Made by a program: the position numbers and the translations under genes. Below are positions 1 to 6,369 of a stretch of 11,069 bases of DNA, in pieces; position 1 is the first letter of the stretch, and every line of letters begins with the position of its first letter. Under the pieces are notes generated by a model. That model was given only the letters and a program-made list of their open reading frames with translations. It was not told the DNA's origin and ran no database searches. Source of the DNA: Eubacteriales bacterium (lineage in GTDB: Bacteria > Bacillota > Clostridia > JAQUNY01); contig JAQUNY010000040.1 in NCBI GenBank assembly GCA_028717405.1, positions 1-11,069 on the forward strand. Reading direction: 5' to 3'.

Positions 1-2096
1 TATATGGCTTTTACCAAAACATCTATTGTATCACCATAAAGGCTCTCATTCAGTATCGAAACTGTATGCGTCCGCGTTATCATTTTTGATCCCGTTGATG
101 ATGGGGGTGCCGATCCCGATGCTACGGCATTGTAATAAAGATCTACCGGTGTGCCGGTTTTCACTTCTCTCCCGGCTTCCGGATCCTGCCTTATCACTTT
201 TGCATTCGGTGCCGGAAGTCCAGGATAGGTACTTCCCAGTGTAAGTTTTGCCAATGCGATTTCAGCAACCGCTTCATCATTTTTTTTGTTAACCAGATCC
301 GGGACAACAGTCATGCCTGCTTCCGGTCCCCTGCTCCTGAACAGCATTATTTCAGTGCCTTTAACAACATCCGAATTTGACTGGGGTTCAGTCCTTGTTA
401 CAAGTCCGGGTTCTACCCTGGCGCTGAATTCGTCTATTATCGTTACTAAAAGAGAACCTTCTGTCTCCAATATAAGCTGTGCTTCTCTGTATTCTCTTCC
501 TTTTAATTCAGGCACCCTGTAAAGTTCCGGGCCTCTGCTCACAATAAGTTCAAGCGTGCTGAGACCTCCTGCCTTCATCGTTTTCCCCGGAGATATCTCC
601 TGGTCTATTATTTCATCTTTATTATGCTCATGGCTGTATATCCTGATATCCTTTGCCACTATGCCCTCTTTTTCAAGCTCATCTCTTACATCATAATAAT
701 TTCTTCCTATGTAGTCACCAACTGTAAAATCCTTTTTTAAGGTGGTGTCCGGCGGTGACATAAGCGTAATTATCAGGTAAATAAATCCTGTGATAATAAC
801 CAGTGATGTCAAAATTGCAAGCATTATGGTGAAACCATGCCTGCTTTTCTCCGAACTGCGCATTATCGTCTTCCTTCCCCTCATTGAAACGTCACCGTCG
901 TCCTTTCCGGTGTTTTCTAAACCGCTTTCCGGCCAGGTACCGTTCTTCGTTTCTCCATATGCATCTCCGGTTTTTTCGGCAGCTCTGCCATATCCCGCAT
1001 TTTCGGGAGTTTCGCTATATCCGGTATTTCTGCTATTTCCTTCATTACCAATATTTCCTGCATCCTCTCCGGTCATACCCTCATTCCCTGTCCTGATACC
1101 ACTCAGAAATGCAGCGACAGCTCCGAGACGTATTGTTGAAGATGCGCCTTCCGCTGTTCCATCAGCCTTGCCCTCATTTAAAGCATGCATATTCTGCTGT
1201 GTGCCCGGCTGTGTATCCGGCAATGTCCCTGCGGCTCCGCTACGCTCCTCTGCCAGGTCGATAAACCTTTTTCCAGGATCAATCAGGGACTTCTTAAGAT
1301 CGTCATGCATCTCTTTGGCAGTCTGATATCTGTCACGCTGCTCTTTCTTCATCGCCCGGATAATGATATCATTCACTGAAGGCGGCAGCTCCGGTACTAT
1401 ATCCCCAGGGGCCGGCGGCTCATTCTGTATATGCATCAGGGCTATGGCCACAGGGCTGTCCCCGTTGAATGGAAGCTCCCCGGTAACCATTTCATATAAG
1501 GTTATACCCAGCGAATACAAATCTGATTTTTCGTCGATGTAACCTCCTCTGGCCTGTTCGGGAGAAAAATAGTGCACTGAGCCGATAGTATTTCCCGCCA
1601 ATGTTATCGTAGAGGAAGAAACAGCTCTTGCTATACCGAAATCAGCCACCTTGGCAGTCCCGTTCTTCGTTATAAGTATATTATGCGGCTTTATATCCCT
1701 GTGAACAACTTTGTTGGCATGAGCATGTTCTATGGCTGCAGATACCTGTATGGCAATATTTACCGCTTCTCTCCAGCCCAGCCTTTCTTTGGATCTGATA
1801 AGCTCTTTAAGGGTTATGCCATCGATGTATTCCATTACAAAATAATGTATGTCACCGTCTCTGCCCACATCAAATATAGATACAATATTAGGATGAGATG
1901 AGAGGCTTGCCGCAGACTGCGCTTCGACCGCAAATCTTCTTAAAAACTCCTCATCTTCAGTAAACTCAGACCTCAGCACCTTAACGGCGACATACCTGTT
2001 CAAAAGCCTGCACTTAGCCTTGTAAACAACAGCCATGCCGCCTCCGCCTATACGCTCGATTAATTCATACCTGTTGCCGAGGATCTTCCCCTCCAT
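1..2096 (-). CDS. prkC: PASTA-domain membrane Ser/Thr protein kinase PrkC/Stk (C-terminus cut by window edge)
   Basis: Eukaryotic-type Ser/Thr kinase that phosphorylates proteins controlling cell-wall growth, division and dormancy; PASTA repeats of this family bind muropeptides outside the cell. My translation is open from ATG 2096 to the window edge (698 codons, no stop). The kinase domain is at about residues 10-270: Gly-rich loop RIGGGGMAVVY (15-25), Lys39 in VAVKV, Glu58, HRDIKPHN (132-139) with catalytic Asp134, DFG (152-154), and GSVHYFSPEQARG (172-184) at the activation-loop end. Then come a polar linker (about 272-420), one membrane helix (about 421-446) and three PASTA repeats (about 456-521, 525-590, 596-658). 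A Ser/Pro/Thr-rich hinge (about 660-676) and the start of a further beta-rich tail follow. The start codon overlaps the prpC stop as TAATG; a GAGGT SD lies 9 nt upstream. The identification is firm; the missing end should hold only the tail. Confidence 0.96.
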   Translation of the reverse strand, partial: MEGKILGNRYELIERIGGGGMAVVYKAKCRLLNRYVAVKVLRSEFTEDEEFLRRFAVEAQSAASLSSHPNIVSIFDVGRDGDIHYFVMEYIDGITLKELIRSKERLGWREAVNIAIQVSAAIEHAHANKVVHRDIKPHNILITKNGTAKVADFGIARAVSSSTITLAGNTIGSVHYFSPEQARGGYIDEKSDLYSLGITLYEMVTGELPFNGDSPVAIALMHIQNEPPAPGDIVPELPPSVNDIIIRAMKKEQRDRYQTAKEMHDDLKKSLIDPGKRFIDLAEERSGAAGTLPDTQPGTQQNMHALNEGKADGTAEGASSTIRLGAVAAFLSGIRTGNEGMTGEDAGNIGNEGNSRNTGYSETPENAGYGRAAEKTGDAYGETKNGTWPESGLENTGKDDGDVSMRGRKTIMRSSEKSRHGFTIMLAILTSLVIITGFIYLIITLMSPPDTTLKKDFTVGDYIGRNYYDVRDELEKEGIVAKDIRIYSHEHNKDEIIDQEISPGKTMKAGGLSTLELIVSRGPELYRVPELKGREYREAQLILETEGSLLVTIIDEFSARVEPGLVTRTEPQSNSDVVKGTEIMLFRSRGPEAGMTVVPDLVNKKNDEAVAEIALAKLTLGSTYPGLPAPNAKVIRQDPEAGREVKTGTPVDLYYNAVASGSAPPSSTGSKMITRTHTVSILNESLYGDTIDVLVKAI
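123..731 (-). other. Three extracellular PASTA repeats of PrkC
   Basis: Three units of about 65 residues follow the membrane helix. PASTA 1 (about 456-521) opens FTVGDYIGRNYYDVRDELEKEG and closes with SRGP. PASTA 2 (about 525-590) opens YRVPELKGREYREAQLILE and also closes with SRGP. PASTA 3 (about 596-658) opens TVVPDLVNKKNDEAVAEIA and contains the typical Q-DPEAG-V--GTPV core. Each shows the family pattern of a VPDL-G-like start, an amphipathic helix, a beta strand ending in a Q/EPxxG-like turn, and a final VxLxxS strand. PASTA 1 has Gly where the opening Pro is usual. Known family role: sensing of peptidoglycan fragments or lipid II; the ligand here is not shown by the sequence. Confidence 0.88.
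759..836 (-). other. Transmembrane helix of PrkC
   Basis: Residues 421-446 form one hydrophobic run (beginning GFTIMLAILTS, ending LIITLM). It is preceded by a basic stretch with Arg and Lys at about 406-419 and followed by SPPD. By the positive-inside rule, the kinase domain is cytoplasmic and the PASTA repeats are outside, as in the family. No other membrane segment is visible in the 698 residues present. Confidence 0.9.
912..1061 (-). repeat. Degenerate 9-residue tandem repeat in the PrkC juxtamembrane linker
   Basis: Residues 346-395 of the kinase fall into loosely repeated units of nine or so: AGNIGNEGN (346-354), three spacer residues, TGYSETPEN (358-366), AGYGRAAEK (367-375), TGDAYGETKN (376-385), one Gly, then TWPESGLEN (387-395). 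The common pattern is a small residue plus Gly at the start and Glu-Asn or a similar polar pair at the end. The segment is rich in Gly, Asn, Glu and Thr and almost free of aliphatic residues, so it is probably disordered. It lies on the cytoplasmic side, between kinase domain and membrane helix. I infer that it arose by expansion of a 27-nt unit. Drift between units is large, so the repeat is visible mainly at protein level. Confidence 0.55.
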
Positions 2097-2911
2097 TATT
2101 GTTTAACCTCATTCCTTCTGTCTTTGCTGAAAACAATAACAGTGATATTGTCAGCACCGCCATTTTCATTAGCATACATGATCAGTTTCTTACATGCCTC
2201 TTCTGGTATCGGTGATTCCACGAGCAGCCTGCATATGAGCGTCTCAGGTACCATATTGGTCAATCCGTCGGTACATAACAGGAAAACATCCCTGTCCCCT
2301 GCAGGCTCTTTTATTATGTCGGCTTCAACTTCACTGTCGCATCCAACGGCCCTTGTCAGTACATTTCTGCGCGGATGCCTCTCTGCCTCTTCTCTGGTAA
2401 GACTGCCTTTTCTGACTAGTTCCTCAACATAGGAGTGATCGACTGTAAGTCTTTTTAATTCTCCGTTCCTCATCACATATGCCCTGCTGTCGCCTATATT
2501 CCCGATAAATACTTCATTGTCTTTTATTACCGCCATTAAAAGAGTGGTACCCATCCCGGCGGTTTCGTTATTTACAAGGGAGTTATTGAAAACCTCCGTA
2601 TTAGCTTTTCTGAAAACCATTAAAATCCTGTCCCTGATATCAGATACATCCGTCAGTTCTTTAAAGCTTCCGGATAAATACGAATATGCTGATTCAACTG
2701 CAGTCATACTGGCTATTTCACCGGCATTATGGCCCCCCATCCCGTCTGCTATTATAAATGCAAGCGGAAATAAGGGATTGCCTTCTATGACTTTAAAATA
2801 ATCCTCATTGACTCCTCTTACTTTTCCTGTGTCAGAAGCAGCGGCATATTCAATTTCGCAATAAATGCCTTTGATATTCTTATTTATGTCATTGCCCTTA
2901 TCAGAAGTCAT
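2096..2911 (-). CDS. prpC: PP2C-family Ser/Thr protein phosphatase PrpC/Stp
   Basis: Metal-dependent phosphatase (PPM/PP2C family) that removes phosphate from PrkC and its targets in the cytoplasm. All core motifs are present in 271 residues: SDTGKVRGVNEDYF (26-39), ADGMGGHNAGE (55-65) with metal ligand Asp56, GMGTTLL (119-125), GNIGDSRAY (137-145), RNVLTRAVG (182-190), CTDGLTNMV (213-221) with Asp215, and GGADNITVIVF (251-261) with Asp254. There is no signal peptide or membrane segment. The ATG at 2911 has a GGAG SD five bases upstream (2917-2920) and leaves a polar N-terminal extension of about 17 residues ahead of the usual first strand. It starts 16 nt after rlmN and its TAA overlaps the kinase ATG by one base, so the pair is probably translationally coupled, keeping kinase and phosphatase levels linked. 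Confidence 0.96.
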   Translation of the reverse strand: MTSDKGNDINKNIKGIYCEIEYAAASDTGKVRGVNEDYFKVIEGNPLFPLAFIIADGMGGHNAGEIASMTAVESAYSYLSGSFKELTDVSDIRDRILMVFRKANTEVFNNSLVNNETAGMGTTLLMAVIKDNEVFIGNIGDSRAYVMRNGELKRLTVDHSYVEELVRKGSLTREEAERHPRRNVLTRAVGCDSEVEADIIKEPAGDRDVFLLCTDGLTNMVPETLICRLLVESPIPEEACKKLIMYANENGGADNITVIVFSKDRRNEVKQ

Positions 2912-2927
2912 ATGATCTCCGAAATCA

Positions 2928-3983
2928 TCAATATTTACCGGTGGTTTTTCTTCTCAGCTGTCCGCACGCTGCCTCGATATCCGTGCCCAGTTCTCTTCTG
3001 ACGGTCACCGTGATTCCCGCATCAGCAATAATAGATCTGAAGCGCATAATATTTTCTCTGTCAGTTTTCCTCAGTCCCGTACCCTCCACATCATTTAACC
3101 GGATTATGTTGACATGGCACAGAAGTCCCCTGAGCAGAGCGGCAAGCGCCGATGCATCCGAAATTGAATCATTGACGCCCTTGATCATGGCATATTCAAA
3201 AGTTATCCTTCTGCCTGTTGCCTTAGTATATATCTTACATGCTTCGATGATTTTGTCAATAGAATAGCTCCTGTTAACAGGCATCAGGAAGCTTCTTTTA
3301 CTGTCTTCCGCTGCATGAAGGGATACCGAAAGGTTGACCGGTATACCTTCCCTGGCAAATCTCAGTATGCCCGGAACTAATCCGCATGTCGACACCGTAA
3401 GCTTCCTGTAACCGAGGCCTAGACCATCAGGATCATTTGCATTCCTCAGAAATTTTATTGTATTTTCATAATTATCAAAAGGCTCTCCAATGCCCATAAT
3501 CACAACATTCCCTGCTTTTTGCCCGGAGTCCTCCTGCATTGCGAGTATCTGCCCGGTCATCTCTCCGGCGGTAAGGCTCCTTATAAATCCCGCGCCTGTA
3601 GAAGCACAGAACAGACATCCCATCCTGCAGCCTGCCTGAGACGAAATACATGCCGAATAGCCATAATCATATTTCATGAGAACGCTTTCAATAATATTTC
3701 CGTCGCCAAGAGCCATCAAATATTTGATTGTGCCATCTGTTTCCGAAACCTGCTTTGAGACTGCTTCGGGCAGTATAATGCCATATTCTGACGAAAGCTC
3801 GAGGCGCAAAGCCTCGGACAGGTCAGTCATCGATGAAATATCATGTATTCCCCTGTAAAGCCATTTGTAAATCTGTCCGGCCCTGTATCCGGGATATCCT
3901 TTATTTGTGGTTATTTTGGAAATATCATCCTTATTAAGGTCAAGCAGGTTGATAATATGCGTATCCTCCTTTATAAATCTCAC
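2928..3983 (-). CDS. rlmN: Dual-specificity 23S rRNA A2503 / tRNA A37 C2-methyltransferase RlmN (radical SAM)
   Basis: Makes 2-methyladenosine in the peptidyl-transferase centre of 23S rRNA and in some tRNAs, using a [4Fe-4S] cluster and two SAM molecules. The cluster motif CxxxCxxC is at Cys119, Cys123 and Cys126. The two extra catalytic cysteines are present: Cys112 (CISSQAGC) and methyl-carrying Cys340 in GTDIEAACGQL (333-343). The SAM-binding GIGEP is at 164-168. Length (351 aa) and the early INLLDL segment (11-16) fit the family. The start given is the GTG at 3983, which overlaps the rsmB stop as GTGA. However, a perfect SD core (AAAGGAGG, 3965-3972) lies inside codons 4-7, too late for this GTG, so the true start may be a few codons downstream (see findings). 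Function is certain; only the start is open. Confidence 0.96.
   Translation of the reverse strand: MRFIKEDTHIINLLDLNKDDISKITTNKGYPGYRAGQIYKWLYRGIHDISSMTDLSEALRLELSSEYGIILPEAVSKQVSETDGTIKYLMALGDGNIIESVLMKYDYGYSACISSQAGCRMGCLFCASTGAGFIRSLTAGEMTGQILAMQEDSGQKAGNVVIMGIGEPFDNYENTIKFLRNANDPDGLGLGYRKLTVSTCGLVPGILRFAREGIPVNLSVSLHAAEDSKRSFLMPVNRSYSIDKIIEACKIYTKATGRRITFEYAMIKGVNDSISDASALAALLRGLLCHVNIIRLNDVEGTGLRKTDRENIMRFRSIIADAGITVTVRRELGTDIEAACGQLRRKTTGKY
3965..3972 (-). promoter_or_regulatory. Strong Shine-Dalgarno sequence inside the 5' end of rlmN
   Basis: Minus strand AAAGGAGG lies 8-11 bases downstream of the GTG assigned as the rlmN start. No ATG, GTG or TTG follows in frame at a usable distance. 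In that frame the next codons are GAT ACG CAT ATT ATC AAC CTG; the ATT at 3954-3956 sits 8 nt after the GGAGG core. It may drive initiation at a rare ATT codon, help ribosomes finishing rsmB to restart on the overlapping GTG, or be chance (lysine and glutamate codons AAG GAG). Confidence 0.5.
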
Positions 3984-5359
3984 TTTCTCGCCATCCTTGC
4001 AGCGAAAACTCCGTCAGTATCATGCAGATTGGGAAATAATCTGATAAAGCCGCCGGTGCCCGTTATGAGCTCCGGAAATATGTCAGAAATCCGGATTTTA
4101 TCCGGTACAGGGTCAGGCATAAAGTCGGAAGACGTATTAAGAAACCTGGCCACTACCCTTTCATTTTCTTCCGGGCATATAGTACAGGTGCTGTAGACCA
4201 GAGTCCCTCCGGGTTTTACAAAATCCGAAGCTCTCAGCAATATCTCATATTGCTGTTCCGCCAGTTTTGCCGTTTCATCCGGGGAAGCAGTCAATTTTAT
4301 GTCCGGTTTGCGCCTTATCACGCCATAGCCTGTACATGGTACATCAGCGAGCACTTTATCTGCCTGTCCCTTCAGACTTTCAATAAGGGTCATGTCATTA
4401 TACATTGCCGTTTCGATTATCCCGGTGCCGGTTTTTTCTGCCGCATTTTTTAAAAGTCTCAGTCTGTGCGGATGTTTGTCAAATGCTATCAGTCTCCCCT
4501 TGCCGTTCATCAGCTGTACCATGTGAGTCGCCTTCCCTCCGGGAGCTGCGCACACATCCACTGCAAGCTGTCCTGGCTTTGGATCCAGAATATGCGGTGC
4601 CAGCATGGAGCCTGCGTCCTGTATGAAGAAACAGCCTGACGCATACTCCTCTGTTTCAGTAATTGCTGCAGGATTTTCTATTATGACTGCTTCCGGCGCC
4701 ATCCTGTTCACCGAAGCTCTGTATCCTTTTCCTGAAAGCCTCTCAATAAGCTCAATCCTGCTTAGTTTTAGTGTATTTGTCCTGATGGTGAAAGGAGGCT
4801 TTCTATTATTTGCCTTCAACAATTTCTCAGTAAAATCCGCTCCGTAATCTGAAAGCCACTTCTCGACCATCCATTCCGGATGTGAGTATTTCAACGAAAG
4901 ATACCCTGTTAAGTTCTTTGCCGGATCAGGATATATTATCTTCCCTCCGGATGTCGAAATATTTCTGAGAACTGCATTGACAAAGCCGGCAGAAGCCTTG
5001 TGTCCATAACGGAGAGCCAGTCTGACACTCTCATTGCAGGCGGCGCTGTCCGGAGTCCTGTCCATAAAGACGATCTGGTATACTCCCATCCTGAGTATAT
5101 TCATTATTGGGGGCGATATCCTCCGGAGTTTTATTTTGGAATAATCACCTATTATCCTGTCAATAAGAAGCATCTGCCTGACAGTCCCCGTTGCGGCTTC
5201 AGTTACAAATGCGCGGCCGGCAGCAGAAAGGCTTCCCGTTCTGAGGTTCTTGTCCAATGATATATTCAGGTATGCATTCTTATCAACGACCTCGTCAAGC
5301 ACCCTGAGGACTGTATCCCGTTCGTCCGCTGCTGCAGCTTTTTTACTCAAAAATCTCAC
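3980..5359 (-). CDS. rsmB: 16S rRNA m5C967 methyltransferase RsmB (Sun/NusB-type)
   Basis: Transfers methyl from SAM to C5 of a cytidine in 16S rRNA (C967 in E. coli numbering). The N-terminal part (about 10-135) is a NusB-like RNA-binding domain (for example ILRMGVYQIVFMD, 88-100, and FVNAVLRNIS, 126-135). The C-terminal part is a Rossmann methyltransferase: VDVCAAPGGKATHM (267-280) for SAM, ADVPCTGYGVIRRKPD (338-353) with Cys342, and YSTCTICPEENE (389-400) with Cys392. These are the two cysteines of the m5C mechanism. PCTGYG stands in place of the more usual PCSGLG. Length 459 is normal. The assigned start is a GTG inside the 3' end of fmt (17-nt overlap) without a clear SD; a TTG three codons later, preceded by GGTGAG, is an alternative. 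Initiation probably depends on coupling to fmt translation. Confidence 0.95.
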   Translation of the reverse strand: MRFLSKKAAAADERDTVLRVLDEVVDKNAYLNISLDKNLRTGSLSAAGRAFVTEAATGTVRQMLLIDRIIGDYSKIKLRRISPPIMNILRMGVYQIVFMDRTPDSAACNESVRLALRYGHKASAGFVNAVLRNISTSGGKIIYPDPAKNLTGYLSLKYSHPEWMVEKWLSDYGADFTEKLLKANNRKPPFTIRTNTLKLSRIELIERLSGKGYRASVNRMAPEAVIIENPAAITETEEYASGCFFIQDAGSMLAPHILDPKPGQLAVDVCAAPGGKATHMVQLMNGKGRLIAFDKHPHRLRLLKNAAEKTGTGIIETAMYNDMTLIESLKGQADKVLADVPCTGYGVIRRKPDIKLTASPDETAKLAEQQYEILLRASDFVKPGGTLVYSTCTICPEENERVVARFLNTSSDFMPDPVPDKIRISDIFPELITGTGGFIRLFPNLHDTDGVFAARMARK

Positions 5360-6305
5360 CCGTTTTGACCATGTGCCCGCACAGATATTCCATCGAGCTC
5401 ATCCTCCTGCACGAACATGCCTGAAGCTCTATTATGATAAGCTCACCGGATCCGCAGGCTATTTTAATAAAGTCCTTACCCACGCCGGTAACTGTTCCGG
5501 GTTTTTCTTCTGCATATCCTGAAGAAGGATCGGCAATACAGGCCGTTTTCCATATTTTTATCTGCTCACCTCTGAAAAATGTGTACGCACCCGGATAGGG
5601 AGCAAGGCCACGAACAAGATCATGTATCTGATATGCCTCTTTGCTCCAGCAGATTCTGCCTGTATCGGGTGTCAGCAGCGGCGCATATGTGGCAGCGGAA
5701 TGATCCTGAGGTATTCTGGGGAGGGTACCGTCAGAAAGCTTTTCCAATGTCTTCTTCAATACGGCTGCTCCTTCCGCGGCAAGGATGTCATGAAGCTCTC
5801 CCGAATTCATTTCAGGTGCTATTTTTACACAGCTCTTCAGCAGGATGTCCCCGGTATCCATTCCCTCATCAGTCATCATGGTTGTTATGCCTGTTTCTTT
5901 ATATCCCTTAATCAGCGCCCACTGTATCGGCGCAGCACCTCTTAATTCCGGCAAAAGTGATGCATGTACATTAATACATCCGTATAGCGGCACAGAAAGC
6001 ACTTCCCCGGTAAGTATTCTGCCATAGGCTGCCGTTATGAAAAGATCTGCATTGTATGATCTTAATTTTCCAACAAAATCTGCCTCCCTGACCTTGACAG
6101 GCTGAAGAAGCTCTAATCCGTGTTTTTTTGCAAAGGCACCCACCGGGGGAGCTTCGATCCTGCCTCCCCTTCCCTTCGGTTTATCGGGTCGGGTAACAAC
6201 AGCAGCTATTTCATGGCCTTCCTCAATCAGCACATTTAGCGATGGCAATGCGAACCCGGGCGTCCCCATAAAAATTATCCTGTATTTATTTTTTATATTA
6301 CCCAT
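5343..6305 (-). CDS. fmt: Methionyl-tRNA formyltransferase Fmt
   Basis: Formylates Met-tRNAfMet with 10-formyl-tetrahydrofolate for translation initiation. The N-terminal hydrolase-like domain shows RIIFMGTPGFALPSL (9-23), VTRPDKPKGRGG (37-48), the catalytic Asn112 and His114 in NVHASLLPELRGAAPIQWA (112-130), and Asp150 in TDEGMDTGDIL (145-155). The C-terminal tRNA-binding domain follows from about 210 (VRGLAPYPGAYT at 231-242). 320 aa is normal. ATG 6305 is chosen because an AAAAGG SD (6314-6319) lies 8 nt upstream; it gives about 8 residues ahead of the first strand, and the next Met (13) would destroy that strand. The last 17 nt overlap rsmB. The final 25 residues carry several cysteines (QACSCRRM, 295-302), unusual but not in a catalytic site. 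No peptide deformylase gene lies between priA and fmt, as is common in Bacillota. Confidence 0.96.
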   Translation of the reverse strand: MGNIKNKYRIIFMGTPGFALPSLNVLIEEGHEIAAVVTRPDKPKGRGGRIEAPPVGAFAKKHGLELLQPVKVREADFVGKLRSYNADLFITAAYGRILTGEVLSVPLYGCINVHASLLPELRGAAPIQWALIKGYKETGITTMMTDEGMDTGDILLKSCVKIAPEMNSGELHDILAAEGAAVLKKTLEKLSDGTLPRIPQDHSAATYAPLLTPDTGRICWSKEAYQIHDLVRGLAPYPGAYTFFRGEQIKIWKTACIADPSSGYAEEKPGTVTGVGKDFIKIACGSGELIIIELQACSCRRMSSMEYLCGHMVKTGEIFE

Positions 6306-6367
6306 AGTATCTGCCTTTTCAATATCTGTTTTTTATCATATAGTACGCTTTTTATCTTATCACGCTT
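6306..6367 (-). promoter_or_regulatory. 62-nt priA-fmt gap with a possible sigma-70-type promoter for fmt
   Basis: On the minus strand a candidate -10, TATGAT (6335-6340, 5 of 6 matches to consensus), follows a weak -35, GTGATA (6358-6363, 4 of 6), at exactly 17 nt. This would place transcription start near 6328, about 23 nt before the fmt ATG, leaving room for the AAAAGG SD. The gap is far more AT-rich than the genes on either side, so a chance match is possible. No hairpin or terminator is visible. Confidence 0.33.
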
Positions 6368-6369
6368 TT
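6345..6369 (-). repeat. Short direct repeat AAAAGCGT x2 in the priA-fmt gap
   Basis: AAAAGCGT occurs at 6362-6369 (overlapping the priA stop codon) and again at 6345-6352, 17 nt apart and on the same face of roughly two helical turns. The second copy is inside the spacer of the candidate fmt promoter. It could be a protein-binding pair or chance in an A-rich region; nothing else supports a function. Confidence 0.3.

Noticed and set aside
338..342. Altered motif PCTGYG in RsmB as a sign of changed function (positions given as residues of RsmB)
   Set aside because: The catalytic Cys342 and the following RRKPD are intact. Thr for Ser and an aromatic residue in this loop occur among m5C methyltransferases, so it does not suggest a different activity.
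790..1326. 178-codon open frame on the plus strand, rich in Phe, Pro and Ser, opposite the PrkC linker
   Set aside because: It is antisense to a repetitive polar coding stretch, whose periodic codons keep the opposite frame open. It has no recognisable domain, and the minus-strand kinase frame explains the region fully.
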